This document shows positions 26,595 to 35,417 of a stretch of DNA of 64,000 nucleotides, piece by piece (position 1 is the stretch's first letter; each line of letters begins with the position of its first letter). The stretch spans positions 28,681 to 92,680 of the forward strand of contig NZ_KB908061.1 of NCBI RefSeq assembly GCF_000382325.1, in the 5' to 3' direction. The position numbers were made by a program, and so were the translations under genes. This stretch comes from Woodsholea maritima DSM 17123 (lineage in GTDB: Bacteria > Pseudomonadota > Alphaproteobacteria > Caulobacterales > Maricaulaceae). Under the pieces are notes generated by a model. The model did no database searches. It saw only the letters and a list, made by a program, of their open reading frames with translations, and was not told where the DNA came from.

Positions 26595-28160
26595 TTAGAC
26601 TTTCTTGCCAAGTATTAACCAAGCAGCCAGCGTGTTAACCCTTTCACCAAAACTCGTTTTCAAGGGGTTTCTGGGCCAGAGCGCGATTAAGACAATCGTA
26701 AGTGCACAGATGAAAGCCGCGATCGCACCCAAAAGGATCTGCCAGGCACGCGCGGGCACATCACGCGCCACGCTGATCAGGGTATACATATCGCGCCCAG
26801 TCACCTCATACAGCGCCAAGGTACGAAGCCCCGCCTTTTGGCTGAGGCGGTGGAGTGCCTCGCCCTCCTCCACACGCTCTAAGCTCTCCATCAGGCGGAT
26901 GGCCATCACCGGGCCCGTCTCATCACGCAAACGCCCCAGGGCGCTTAAATGCTCGCCCAGCGCCAGCGCGCGCGGCGCATCATGGATCAGACCCAGTTGA
27001 GCGCGAAGCTGCGCCCCCGCGCGCTCGGGCTCATTCATCACTGTAGTTAAAGGAAAGTCAGCCAAGGCGGCCCGCAACAAGTCGGAATGCGATACCAGGA
27101 CGCTCAACGCCGCCTCAAGGTCTGCGCGCATCTGGGGGCTTAACCGACCCGCCGCCCAGGCGGCCTTAACCATAGCGATACCGGCCAAAGCCTCATCACG
27201 ATCGCGGCTGGGCGACATAAAGTTCGGGCTTTGCAAAGCCAGGCTCAAAGCAGACAGCCGCAACAGGCCTTCATCACCCGCCAAAGCCCCGACACTATCT
27301 AAGCCCTGGCAACGGGGCTCACCTACGCCCTCAGCGCGCAGCAGAGCGCAGGCCTGGCGATAGGTGTCACGCACATCGCCATACAGCACCATGCCCGGTG
27401 ACAGGCGCGGGGCAAGACCAGGAATTTGCGCCAGATCAATCTGGCCTTCCCCGCCTGCACTCAAAAAGAGGTCTGCTTCACGAAACAGGCGGCCATAAAG
27501 ATTTTGCCCCCGCATATAGGCGCGCTGATCGGCCTCAGAGACGAAAATTAAAGCCGCCGGGTCCAATCCCTGGACGCGCGCCTGGGCCAGGCGTTGCTCA
27601 TAAGCGGATTTCAGACGGCGATGGCGTTGCCAGGTGGGCAGGCTGCGCAATTGCGCCTCCAACACGCTGACATCCTCACCGCGCGCAATCGCGGCTAAGC
27701 CTAGACGATCTATGCCGACCCGATCTTCCATGGCGGCCAGCGCACTGCGCGCGCGGATCAAATCGGGACGGCCCATGCGATCCGGCTTCAGCGCCTCATG
27801 AATATCCGCGCGCCACGATAGATAAGGGTCTTCCCCCTCTTCGATGGCTTCATCAAAGATCCGCGCGATCTGGGCCTGCGCCCGGCCCAGCGCCGGGTTC
27901 CAGCCCGTCGCATCACTGATCTCTATCAGCGCATAAACGCCCAGTACCGCGGCAAGGCACAGACAAACCAAAAAGGATAAGGGGCGCATCACCCGCGCAA
28001 AACCCAGCCAGATCCACCAGATGAATTTACGGATCGGGCCAGCCTCAAAGGATTTACACGTCGCGGCTTGGCGTGCGCGCACGCGCCGGGTTTCGGCCAT
28101 ATAGGCCGGTTCAGGTGCGATATCGCCCTCTATGCGCTCATAATCGCTTGGGTCTCTCAC
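26595..28160 (-). CDS. Uncharacterised 521-residue membrane protein
   Basis: I do not recognise this protein. A GTG start with AGGGGA upstream fits. The N-terminal 45 residues are charged, then a membrane segment at about 60-82 (LSFLVCLCLAAVLGVYALI) and a second near the C-terminus (about 475-500, LLGAIAAFICALTIVLIAL). The 390 residues between are mostly alpha-helical, rich in Ala, Leu and Arg, and contain only two cysteines (CALLRAEG and PRCQG). This suggests a large domain held between two anchors. It sits alone between the Sel1 gene and the GST genes on the same strand, with no functional clue. Confidence 0.7.
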   Translation of the reverse strand: MRDPSDYERIEGDIAPEPAYMAETRRVRARQAATCKSFEAGPIRKFIWWIWLGFARVMRPLSFLVCLCLAAVLGVYALIEISDATGWNPALGRAQAQIARIFDEAIEEGEDPYLSWRADIHEALKPDRMGRPDLIRARSALAAMEDRVGIDRLGLAAIARGEDVSVLEAQLRSLPTWQRHRRLKSAYEQRLAQARVQGLDPAALIFVSEADQRAYMRGQNLYGRLFREADLFLSAGGEGQIDLAQIPGLAPRLSPGMVLYGDVRDTYRQACALLRAEGVGEPRCQGLDSVGALAGDEGLLRLSALSLALQSPNFMSPSRDRDEALAGIAMVKAAWAAGRLSPQMRADLEAALSVLVSHSDLLRAALADFPLTTVMNEPERAGAQLRAQLGLIHDAPRALALGEHLSALGRLRDETGPVMAIRLMESLERVEEGEALHRLSQKAGLRTLALYEVTGRDMYTLISVARDVPARAWQILLGAIAAFICALTIVLIALWPRNPLKTSFGERVNTLAAWLILGKKV

Positions 28161-28257
28161 CCATCTTCCCCTGACCTAACCCCGCTTCATAATCTTTGAA
28201 CCATGAAGCGGGCCCAGCGCCTAGGAAAAATTTACAACACCGCGCCCAGAAAGACCG

Positions 28258-28923
28258 TTACACCGCTTCCGGCACGCGCACAGCCATGCCCGCCTTCACG
28301 CTATCACGCGCGCCGACGCGGCGATGCCACGCTTCAACATGAGGGAAAGGCGACATGTCCGTAGGTTTGACCACATCAATCATCCACGGCCAGATCGCAA
28401 TGTCCGCGATGGAAAAAGCCTCCCCCGCCATATAAGCGCGTCCATCGCCAAGATGACGCTCCATCACGCGATAAAGCCGCTCGACTTCATCGCGATAGCG
28501 GGTCTGGCCATAAGCAAGAGACTGGGCACTATGACCCATTGCCGGCGCGCTATGAACAAAGTGGAAGCTCTGCCCACTCATCGGGCCTAGGCCTGCCATC
28601 TGCCACATCAGCCATTGATCGACCAAGGCGCGTTCGCGCTGTGTCTCGCCCGCGAGTTTTCCAGACAGGCGGGCGAGATATTTCAAAATCGCCCCAGATT
28701 CGAAAAGGGTCAGCGGCGCACCATCTGGCCCTTCGCGATCAACCAAAACCGGCACCCGATTATTCACCGTAACGTTTTGAATAAACGCCGGGTCTAATTG
28801 CTCACCCACCGTGATATTGATGGGTGTAATCTCATAGGCATAGCCCAACTCTTCCAACATGATGGTGATTTTCTGACAATTGGCGGTCTGCCAGAAATAA
28901 AGCTGAAAACGCGGCTGTGTCAT
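28258..28923 (-). CDS. Glutathione S-transferase, YfcG/nu-class-like (paralogue 1)
   Basis: 221 residues with a thioredoxin-like N-terminal domain and an all-helical C-terminal domain. FWQTANCQKITIMLEELG and NNRVPVLVDREG carry the glutathione site, and LFESGAILKYLA gives the conserved ES pair. In the C-terminal part SIADIAIWPW is the N-capping box. It resembles YfcG-type disulfide oxidoreductases, but the usual TPNG next to the thiol site reads TANC here. A ribosome site (GGGAG) precedes the ATG. It lies 116 bases after a close paralogue on the same strand. Confidence 0.9.
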   Translation of the reverse strand: MTQPRFQLYFWQTANCQKITIMLEELGYAYEITPINITVGEQLDPAFIQNVTVNNRVPVLVDREGPDGAPLTLFESGAILKYLARLSGKLAGETQRERALVDQWLMWQMAGLGPMSGQSFHFVHSAPAMGHSAQSLAYGQTRYRDEVERLYRVMERHLGDGRAYMAGEAFSIADIAIWPWMIDVVKPTDMSPFPHVEAWHRRVGARDSVKAGMAVRVPEAV

Positions 28924-29039
28924 GTCAAGGAACTCCCGAGCCTAGAGGATCAATTCCTCTAAGTTGGAAATTCGAACTATGAAATTCAAGCGCATGATCG
29001 CAAGAATTTCACGCCTCCCGCGTTTTCAGCCCCAAAGGC

Positions 29040-29705
29040 TTAGGCCGCTTCAGGGACTTTCACCCCCATGCCCCTTTGCACACCTGGACGTTCGCCAACA
29101 CGGGCATACCAGGCCTTGAAGTGGGGATAAGGGCTCATATCTGCTGGCTTTGTCGTATCGCGGACCCATGGCCAGATCGCGATATCGGCGATGGAGAAGA
29201 AATCGCCGGCCATAAAAAGGCGTCCATCGGCGAGATTGCGCTCCATCACGCCATAAAGGCGCGCGACTTCATTGCGATAGCGTGCTTGACCATAGGACAG
29301 CTCATCGGCGCTGAAACCGGCTTCGGGCGCAGAAATATTGAAGTGATAGCTTTGACCGGCCATCGGGCCTAAACCGCCCATCTGCCACATCAGCCATTGT
29401 TCAACCTGGATACGCTCAACTTCATTCGTCCCGTAGAGCTGCCCGGTTTTGCGTGCCAGATATTGCAAGATTGCGCCGGATTCAAAGATGGAGACGGTTT
29501 GCCCGTCAGGCCCCTCGCGATCGACAAGAGCGGGCATGCGGTTATTGGGGCTGATCTTCAGGAAATCCGGCGCAAACTGCTCACCTTTTGAGATATTGAC
29601 CGGGATTAAAGTGTAATCGAGGCCCAGCTCAGCCAAGGCAATGGTGATTTTTAATCCGTTAGGTGTGGCCCAGAAATAGAGGTCCAAAGCGGCAGACTGC
29701 GACAT
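29040..29705 (-). CDS. Glutathione S-transferase, YfcG/nu-class-like (paralogue 2)
   Basis: 221 residues from the ATG at 29705, which has GGAG eight bases upstream; a TTG four codons earlier is less likely. It has the canonical ATPNGLKITIALAELG start of the YfcG group, SPNNRMPALVDREG and IFESGAILQYLA, plus SIADIAIWPW. It aligns with paralogue 1 over the whole length with no gaps apparent by eye. The pair looks like a tandem duplication in which this copy kept the standard active-site sequence. It is divergent from the 2OG-Fe(II) oxygenase gene. Confidence 0.92.
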   Translation of the reverse strand: MSQSAALDLYFWATPNGLKITIALAELGLDYTLIPVNISKGEQFAPDFLKISPNNRMPALVDREGPDGQTVSIFESGAILQYLARKTGQLYGTNEVERIQVEQWLMWQMGGLGPMAGQSYHFNISAPEAGFSADELSYGQARYRNEVARLYGVMERNLADGRLFMAGDFFSIADIAIWPWVRDTTKPADMSPYPHFKAWYARVGERPGVQRGMGVKVPEAA

Positions 29706-29822
29706 TCTTTTCTCCAAAGGTAAAGGCGCATCAAATTGTTAGAGGCTGAGATAAGACTGCGAACTTAGGATTCAAGCATCTGCCCACTTCACGACTTCGC
29801 GATTTGCGGCTACATCGCAAAT

Positions 29823-30773
29823 ATGACCGAGATCACAGCCCCCCGCCTCACCCCTGTATCCTTGCGCCAAGCTGACCATGACCCGCAAGGCTTTTGCGAT
29901 GCCCTATGCGGATCATTCCGTGAATTTGGCTTTGGCGTTGTGTGTGATCACAGCGTGGATCAAGCCATTATCGACACGGCCGTGCGCGAAACCAAGGCCT
30001 TCTTCGCCCTGCCTGACGCGGTGAAGCGTCACTATCATGTCGAAGGCGGCGGCGGAGCACGCGGCTACACCCCCTTCGGGATTGAAATCGCCAAAGGAGC
30101 CAGCCAGCGCGATCTGAAAGAATTCTGGCACCGCGGACGCGATCTGCCTGCGGGTCATAAGTTTGAAGCCTATATGCCCGCCAATATCAGCGTGGCCGAG
30201 CGCCCCGGTTTTGATGAAGCCACCCGTGCGCTGTTCACGGCCCTCGATGAGATGGGCGCGATCTTATTGCGCGCGATTGCGCGTCATCTAGGCCTGGAAG
30301 AAAACTGGTTCGATAAGGCGGTGGATCAGGGCAACTCCGTGTTGCGCCTGCTCCATTACCCTCCGATCCAAGGCGATCCGGCCGGGGTGCGCGCGGGTGC
30401 CCATGAAGACATCAATGTCATCACGCTCCTCTTGGGCGCGGAAGAAGCGGGCCTACAGGTGAAAACGCGACAGGGTGACTGGCTGGAGATCAGCCCGCCC
30501 CAAGGGGCCTTGGTGGTCAATATCGGCGATATGTTGGCGCGGCTCACCAATCACCAATTGCCCTCCACCACCCATCGCGTGGTCAATCCCCCTAAAGAGC
30601 GCGCAGGCTTCTCGCGCTATTCCACGCCCTTCTTTCTACACTTCAATCCGGATTTCCTGATTGAAACCTTGGCGCAATGTGTCGATGACGATCACCCCGA
30701 TCAATATGCAGGCCAAGCCATAACCGCCAATGACTATCTGGATGAGCGCTTAAAGGAAATCGGTCTCAAATAG
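29823..30773 (+). CDS. 2-oxoglutarate/Fe(II)-dependent oxygenase, isopenicillin-N-synthase family
   Basis: 316 residues. The DIOX_N domain has FCDALCGSFREFGFGVV and RGYTPFGIE. The catalytic jelly-roll has the iron triad H194-x-D196 (AHEDINVITLLLG) and H251 (STTHRVVNP), with R265 (SRYSTPFF) for 2-oxoglutarate, so it should be active. Bacterial members act on amino acids, small metabolites or xenobiotics; the substrate cannot be told from sequence. It lies just upstream of catalase and next to two GSTs, which may reflect a stress or detoxification neighbourhood. Confidence 0.9.
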   Translation: MTEITAPRLTPVSLRQADHDPQGFCDALCGSFREFGFGVVCDHSVDQAIIDTAVRETKAFFALPDAVKRHYHVEGGGGARGYTPFGIEIAKGASQRDLKEFWHRGRDLPAGHKFEAYMPANISVAERPGFDEATRALFTALDEMGAILLRAIARHLGLEENWFDKAVDQGNSVLRLLHYPPIQGDPAGVRAGAHEDINVITLLLGAEEAGLQVKTRQGDWLEISPPQGALVVNIGDMLARLTNHQLPSTTHRVVNPPKERAGFSRYSTPFFLHFNPDFLIETLAQCVDDDHPDQYAGQAITANDYLDERLKEIGLK

Positions 30774-30868
30774 AGGCTTTCAATACCTGAAAGTGGAACT
30801 ATCAATTTCCCTTATGCATTCATCAGGGGCATGATCCTAACAGCTAAAGCGCCAAAGGAGACGCCCCG

Positions 30869-32320
30869 ATGACCACGCGTACACCCCCACGCCTGACGAC
30901 GACCGCCGGTGCCCCGATCGCCGATAATCAAAACAGCCTGACCGCCGGTGAGCGCGGGCCTGTTTTATTGCAAGACTATCAGCTGATTGAAAAGCTGGCC
31001 CATCAGAACCGCGAGCGCATCCCCGAGCGTGTTGTCCACGCCAAGGGTTGGGGCGCTTTTGGTACTTTTACCGTTACCAACGACATCACCGCCTATTCCC
31101 GCGCCGCCGTTTTCAACGAAGTCGGCAAGACAACCGATATGCTGGCGCGCTTCTCCACCGTAGCCGGTGAGTTGGGTGCCGCCGATGCCGAGCGCGATGT
31201 GCGCGGCTTCGCCCTGAAATTCTATACCGAAGAAGGCAATTGGGATTTGGTCGGTAATAACACGCCGGTGTTCTTTGTACGTGATCCCTATAAATTCCCG
31301 GACTTCATTCACACCCAAAAGCGTCACCCCAAAACCCATCTGCGCAGCGCCACCGCGATGTGGGATTTCTGGAGCCTCAGCCCGGAAAGCCTGCACCAAG
31401 TGACGATCTTGATGTCGGACCGCGGCCTGCCGCAAACCCCCATGCATATGAATGGCTATGGCAGTCATACCTATAGCCTGTGGAATGATCAGGGCGAGCG
31501 CTTCTGGGTCAAATTCCACTTCAAAACCCAACAAGGCCATGCCCACTTCACCAATGAAGAGGCAAAACAGATCGTGGGCGAAAGCCGCGAAACCTATCAA
31601 GAGGCTCTGTTTGGCGCGATTGAAGGCGGGGCCCGCCCGCAATGGAAAGTCTTCATTCAGGTCATGCCCGAACGCGAGGCCGAGAACCAAAGCTTCAATC
31701 CCTTCGACCTCACCAAAGTCTGGCCCCATGGGGACTTCCCCCTGATCGAAGTTGGCGTGATGGAATTAAACCGCAATGCGGATAATTACTTCGCCCAGAT
31801 TGAACAAGCCGCCTTCAGCCCGTCCAACACCGTGCCAGGCATTGGTGTCTCGCCGGATAAAATGCTGCAAGCGCGGATCTTCTCTTATGCCGATGCCCAC
31901 CGCTATCGTCTGGGCACGCATTATGAAGCCCTGCCGGTCAATCAGCCCAAATGCCCCGTTCATCACTACCATAAAGACGGTCAGATGAATTTTATGGGCC
32001 ATCAATCCGGCTCGCTGGATGCGTATTATGAGCCGAACTCCTTTGACGGTGCCAAGGAAGACCCAAGCGTAGCCGAGCCGCCTTTGCGGATTTCGGGCGA
32101 CGCTGAGCGCTATGATCACCGCGAAGGCAATGATGATTTCAGCCAGCCTCGCGCGCTGTTCAACCTCTTTGATGAGGGCGAAAAGGCGCGCCTGTTCTCC
32201 AATATCGCTGATGCCATGGCCGGTGTGCCGGTGAATATCATTGAACGCCAGCTCGCGCTGTTTGATCAGATCCATCCCGATTATGGCCAGGGGGTTCGCC
32301 GCGCGCTTCAAGCGCGCTGA
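30869..32320 (+). CDS. katA: Monofunctional haem catalase
   Basis: 483 residues, a small-subunit (clade 3) catalase that destroys hydrogen peroxide. The active histidine is H57 in [12 protein letters not shown]. The distal asparagine is in [12 protein letters not shown]. The proximal haem-ligand tyrosine is in [14 protein letters not shown]. The NADPH-binding region and the C-terminal helices are present. No export signal is seen, so it is cytoplasmic. A good ribosome site (AAAGGAGACGCCCCG) precedes the ATG, and a strong terminator follows. I saw no convincing OxyR site upstream. Confidence 0.97.
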   Translation: MTTRTPPRLTTTAGAPIADNQNSLTAGERGPVLLQDYQLIEKLAHQNRERIPERVVHAKGWGAFGTFTVTNDITAYSRAAVFNEVGKTTDMLARFSTVAGELGAADAERDVRGFALKFYTEEGNWDLVGNNTPVFFVRDPYKFPDFIHTQKRHPKTHLRSATAMWDFWSLSPESLHQVTILMSDRGLPQTPMHMNGYGSHTYSLWNDQGERFWVKFHFKTQQGHAHFTNEEAKQIVGESRETYQEALFGAIEGGARPQWKVFIQVMPEREAENQSFNPFDLTKVWPHGDFPLIEVGVMELNRNADNYFAQIEQAAFSPSNTVPGIGVSPDKMLQARIFSYADAHRYRLGTHYEALPVNQPKCPVHHYHKDGQMNFMGHQSGSLDAYYEPNSFDGAKEDPSVAEPPLRISGDAERYDHREGNDDFSQPRALFNLFDEGEKARLFSNIADAMAGVPVNIIERQLALFDQIHPDYGQGVRRALQAR

Positions 32321-32383
32321 AAGGCGTACCTCTAAGTCCCGCCTTCGCGCGCCGACCACGCGGGCGGAGGTCTCCAAACTTCC

Positions 32384-32412
32384 AAGGGCCTGGCTAAAGC
32401 TAGGCCCTTTTT
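32384..32412 (+). terminator. Rho-independent terminator after katA
   Basis: An 11-bp stem, AAGGGCCTGGC with GCTAGGCCCTT (one G-T pair), has a TAAA loop and runs into a T-run ending TTTCT. It lies 63 bases after the katA stop. Confidence 0.87.
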
Positions 32413-32488
32413 CTATTGCCATGGCACGCAAAACTTGATGTAACAACCTCAGTTTGAAGAATTAGCCTTCGCGGTATCTGGTAGCACC

Positions 32489-32863
32489 ATGACCCAATCC
32501 ACCGATGATCTGCGCCAACATTTGGCAAGCTTCCTGTTAGATCTTGCTGATAAAAATCAAAGTGTTGAGGGTTGGCAGAACTATTCTCATGATGAGCAAA
32601 ACCAACTGGTCACGATCATCAAGCGTCTATACGACGCTTTAAGCCTGTCCACCACCGCACCCTTGGACGATCTGATCGAAAGCGGCGAGCAAGCCGTCAC
32701 CCTTCCTCAAGAGGGTATCGCGGGGGCTGATTTCGAAGATCTCAATCCCTTGGGCGAGTTGGGCATTTCTTTTAGCCCGCGGATCTGTCCGGTCTGTCAG
32801 CGGCGCATGCCGCTCGGCAAGACCACACACAATCCCGCTGGCTGTACCCATTGTGGACAATAA
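32489..32863 (+). CDS. Uncharacterised protein with C-terminal zinc ribbon
   Basis: 124 residues, family not recognised. The N-terminal half is helical and acidic (LRQHLASFLLDLADKNQ, DDLIESGEQAV). The last 30 residues hold two CxxC pairs, CPVCQRRMPLGK and CTHCGQ, which should bind one zinc. There is no signal peptide or membrane segment. It is translationally linked to the next gene, whose ATG lies two bases after this stop, so the two probably act together. Confidence 0.72.
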   Translation: MTQSTDDLRQHLASFLLDLADKNQSVEGWQNYSHDEQNQLVTIIKRLYDALSLSTTAPLDDLIESGEQAVTLPQEGIAGADFEDLNPLGELGISFSPRICPVCQRRMPLGKTTHNPAGCTHCGQ

Positions 32864-32865
32864 TC

Positions 32866-33633
32866 ATGAGCGATCCCCTGCCCAATGGCCTCTATCTGGT
32901 TTATGCCTATCCAGAAAACAGCGATCACCCCGATGATATCGCCTTTGAATTGACGCTAGAGGCGCGTGATATTCCACCCGCTTACAGCCAGCTGAAATCC
33001 AATATCGAGCGCACGCTCTCGGTCCTGCGCGCGCTGTATCAGCCCCAAGATAAGGTGTTCAAAGATTATTATGGCGAGCTGCTCGCGCTGGCTCAATATG
33101 GTCTGAAAGGCCCCACCGCTCAGCCCCAACAGGCCGAGTTGACGCTGGCCAATCTGCAACAACGCTTTCACAACAGTGAAAAGGGCAAAGTCATATCCCA
33201 GCATATGACGAAAACCCTCAAACTCTACGCCATCGTTTTTGGGACCTGCGCGGCGCTGGCGCTCCTGCTTTATGGGCTTTTGGTGTTAACACCTTGGGCC
33301 TTTAACCCGGTAGTGTTGAGCACCCTGCCCGGATTATGTCTGGGCCTGACCCTCACCGCCTTTATGCGCTGTAAAACCGTCAACTTCTATGATCTACACG
33401 CCATTGATGCCGATCGGTTTTCGCCCTGGATGCGCGCGGCCTTTGCCCTCGTGCTCTTGTGCGTCACCGCGATTTTCCTCAAAGCGGGCGTATTTCAAAT
33501 TGAGGTGGGCGAGCTTGCCATCTCCGAATTTGATGCCAAGGCCCTCTCCGGCCTCTTATTCGGTCTGGTGGTGGGCATCACCCAAGAACCCCTCATCGCG
33601 CGCATCGAAGCCATCGCCAAGAAACCAGCTTAA
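32866..33633 (+). CDS. Uncharacterised membrane protein paired with the zinc-ribbon gene
   Basis: 255 residues, family not recognised. A soluble N-terminal region of about 115 residues is helical and charged (AYSQLKSNIERTLSVLRALY). Four membrane segments follow: about 124-146, 152-170, 192-212 and 225-245. The layout (cytoplasmic head plus four helices) suggests a membrane-anchored sensor or assembly factor. I chose the ATG at 32866 because it follows the previous stop by two bases; the frame could open five codons earlier. Confidence 0.7.
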   Translation: MSDPLPNGLYLVYAYPENSDHPDDIAFELTLEARDIPPAYSQLKSNIERTLSVLRALYQPQDKVFKDYYGELLALAQYGLKGPTAQPQQAELTLANLQQRFHNSEKGKVISQHMTKTLKLYAIVFGTCAALALLLYGLLVLTPWAFNPVVLSTLPGLCLGLTLTAFMRCKTVNFYDLHAIDADRFSPWMRAAFALVLLCVTAIFLKAGVFQIEVGELAISEFDAKALSGLLFGLVVGITQEPLIARIEAIAKKPA

Positions 33634-33721
33634 AACCCCTCGCGTGTAAAAAGTCCCTGCTTTCATAGGAATGTTGGGTACGCTATACGAGAATCCGCAC
33701 CTTGGAATTGCACGCCTCTCT

Positions 33722-33741
33722 ATTTCTGTTATAACAGAAAT
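33722..33741. promoter_or_regulatory. Perfect 20-bp palindrome before the membrane-protein operon
   Basis: ATTTCTGTTA is followed directly by its exact reverse complement. It lies 30 bases before the start of the first membrane-protein gene, with AAAGGAGA in between as ribosome site. No T-run follows, so an operator for a dimeric repressor is more likely than a terminator. No regulator gene is adjacent. Confidence 0.6.
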
Positions 33742-33771
33742 TACGAATTTAGAACTCAAAGGAGATCCAGG

Positions 33772-34308
33772 ATGACCGAGCGCCCCAATGCCCCGACACC
33801 GCCCTCTTGCGATCTCGCGCCCAAGCCCGCCTTGCGTCAGCCCCGCTGGCCAAACTTGATCGCAGCCCTCGCGCTCAGCCCCGCTCTCGCGGGTCTTATC
33901 GGTGGGCCCTTGGTGGTGTTGACGGTTTTCGTCATCGACTGGGTCACCATGCCGGACACGTTCGGTCCTGGAAATCTCACCCTGGACAGCCTGTTTTCGA
34001 CCCTGGGTGGGTTCATCGCTTTAAGTCTTCTCAGTCTGATTATCGCCATCCCGATGACCTATATCTTTGGGGTGCTGCCGATTGTGGGGCTCTGGGCGCT
34101 ATTTCATTATAAGGGCTGGCGCGCGCCTAAACAGATCCGCTGGGCCAGCATGGCCGCCGGTCTGATCTTTGCCATCGCATATGCCTGTCTCAATGGCGAG
34201 CCCAGCATGAGCGTGATTTTCATTTTACCCGCTCTTATCGCAGGCTATGCTGTCGGCATGATTATCAGTGCCTGGGGGTATCGCGAGAGCCAGCACGTCT
34301 CGTCCTAA
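33772..34308 (+). CDS. Uncharacterised four-helix membrane protein, tandem paralogue A
   Basis: 178 residues, function unknown. After a proline-rich N-terminus come about four membrane segments (about 28-52, 75-98, 100-116 and 124-165 holding two). Its C-terminal half shares clear landmarks with the next gene: YIFGVLPIVGLWALFHYKGW here and YILGSFPIVLAWWIAHTKGW there, then ISAWGYRE and ISAWGYRRG. The two are paralogues from a tandem duplication. A strong ribosome site (AAAGGAGATCC) and an upstream palindrome suggest a regulated promoter here. Confidence 0.72.
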   Translation: MTERPNAPTPPSCDLAPKPALRQPRWPNLIAALALSPALAGLIGGPLVVLTVFVIDWVTMPDTFGPGNLTLDSLFSTLGGFIALSLLSLIIAIPMTYIFGVLPIVGLWALFHYKGWRAPKQIRWASMAAGLIFAIAYACLNGEPSMSVIFILPALIAGYAVGMIISAWGYRESQHVSS

Positions 34309-34317
34309 AACATCACT

Positions 34318-34779
34318 ATGAAAACACTTCGCTATCCTTATTTAATCCTATCCCTGGCCTTGAGCCCTTTGATCGCCGCGGTGATCGCCACGCCGCTTTC
34401 GCTGTTACTGGCCTTTGGCTATGACAATCTGGTCAATCCGGTGGTGCGCAGCCAATTACCGCATGACTTTTGCGAAGCCATCAACCAGCTGATCGCCTTT
34501 CTGCCGGATCTTGGCTTTGCCCTGATCGCCGCGATTGCGATCACCTATATCTTGGGCAGTTTTCCCATCGTGCTCGCCTGGTGGATCGCCCACACAAAGG
34601 GCTGGCGCGAGCGACATCATTTGCAGGTTGCCATGATTATCGCGGGCCTCACCCTGGTCACGGCGTGGACGCTGCTCACCCAAACGCCATCCGCAGCGCT
34701 GATCATGGCCCTACCCGCAGCGCTTGGCGGGCTTGGCGTCGGCACAGTGATTTCGGCCTGGGGCTATCGACGTGGATGA
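34318..34779 (+). CDS. Uncharacterised four-helix membrane protein, tandem paralogue B
   Basis: 153 residues, function unknown. It has the same order of membrane segments as paralogue A, without the proline-rich N-terminus, and ends in VISAWGYRRG. It starts nine bases after paralogue A and overlaps the next gene by eight bases, so all three are one transcript. A charged loop TKGWRERHH sits at the place of YKGWRAPKQ in A. Confidence 0.7.
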   Translation: MKTLRYPYLILSLALSPLIAAVIATPLSLLLAFGYDNLVNPVVRSQLPHDFCEAINQLIAFLPDLGFALIAAIAITYILGSFPIVLAWWIAHTKGWRERHHLQVAMIIAGLTLVTAWTLLTQTPSAALIMALPAALGGLGVGTVISAWGYRRG

Positions 34780-35296
34780 GCCCCTCTACCGCATGCGTCA
34801 TGAGCGCATGCGTACCCGCTTCTTTTATCGCATCCACGCGCTGACATTGATCCTCAGTGCCTGTTTGGCCGTTAACCTGACTATTCCCTATTTCCTCTAT
34901 CGCGCCAGCCTCAATGCCGCCGATGCCGGCACGCTGCTGGCGAGCCTGCCGCTGGCTTTGATCGGGGGAGCTTTTGCGACCTTTTTTGCGATGGTTTTTC
35001 TCGGCACCTGGCCTATCACCTTGGTGTGCAATCTCACTTGGAGCCAATTGGCCCACAACAATCTGATCACACCGAAGAAGCTGAAGACCTATTGCCAGCT
35101 CAGCGCCGCGCTTTCAATCTTGGTCGTGATAGGGCTTGTCAGCCTGATCAGTGCCATGGTGACCGGCCAAAGCTTGGGCGTAATTGCCCCATGGACCCTT
35201 GGAAGTATTGCGCTGAGCCTTCCCAGCATGATCATTGCTGCAAGCCTTCATCTGCGCCTACTTAAGTGCTATGGCGTTGAGCGTCTCCACGCATAA
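34772..35296 (+). CDS. Uncharacterised membrane protein, third of the tandem set
   Basis: 174 residues, function unknown. The frame opens with a GTG overlapping the stop of paralogue B; ATGs a few codons later (34792 and after) are alternatives. It has four membrane segments like A and B, and FLGTWPITLVCNLTWSQL occupies the place of the PIV..W motif, so it may be a distant third copy. The C-terminus lacks the SAWGYR ending. A strong hairpin follows the stop. Confidence 0.65.
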   Translation: MDEPLYRMRHERMRTRFFYRIHALTLILSACLAVNLTIPYFLYRASLNAADAGTLLASLPLALIGGAFATFFAMVFLGTWPITLVCNLTWSQLAHNNLITPKKLKTYCQLSAALSILVVIGLVSLISAMVTGQSLGVIAPWTLGSIALSLPSMIIAASLHLRLLKCYGVERLHA

Positions 35297-35298
35297 CA

Positions 35299-35328
35299 AA
35301 ACCCCGCCGGATGGCTCCGGCGGGGTTT
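35299..35328. terminator. Bidirectional terminator between the membrane operon and ndk
   Basis: A perfect 13-bp stem, AAACCCCGCCGGA with TCCGGCGGGGTTT, has a TGGC loop. It starts three bases after the membrane-protein stop and faces the end of the convergent ndk gene. Each arm ends in a short A or T run. Confidence 0.82.
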
Positions 35329-35417
35329 GAAACGCTTCAGTGTGAAAGATCGGGCTTAGACCCATTCTGGACGCATTTTCCAAGCGCAGAACTGGTTCCC
35401 ACTTCTGCTGAAAATGC

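Noticed and set aside
30965..31729. 254-codon open frame on the minus strand
   Set aside because: It is antisense to catalase, which is complete and conserved.
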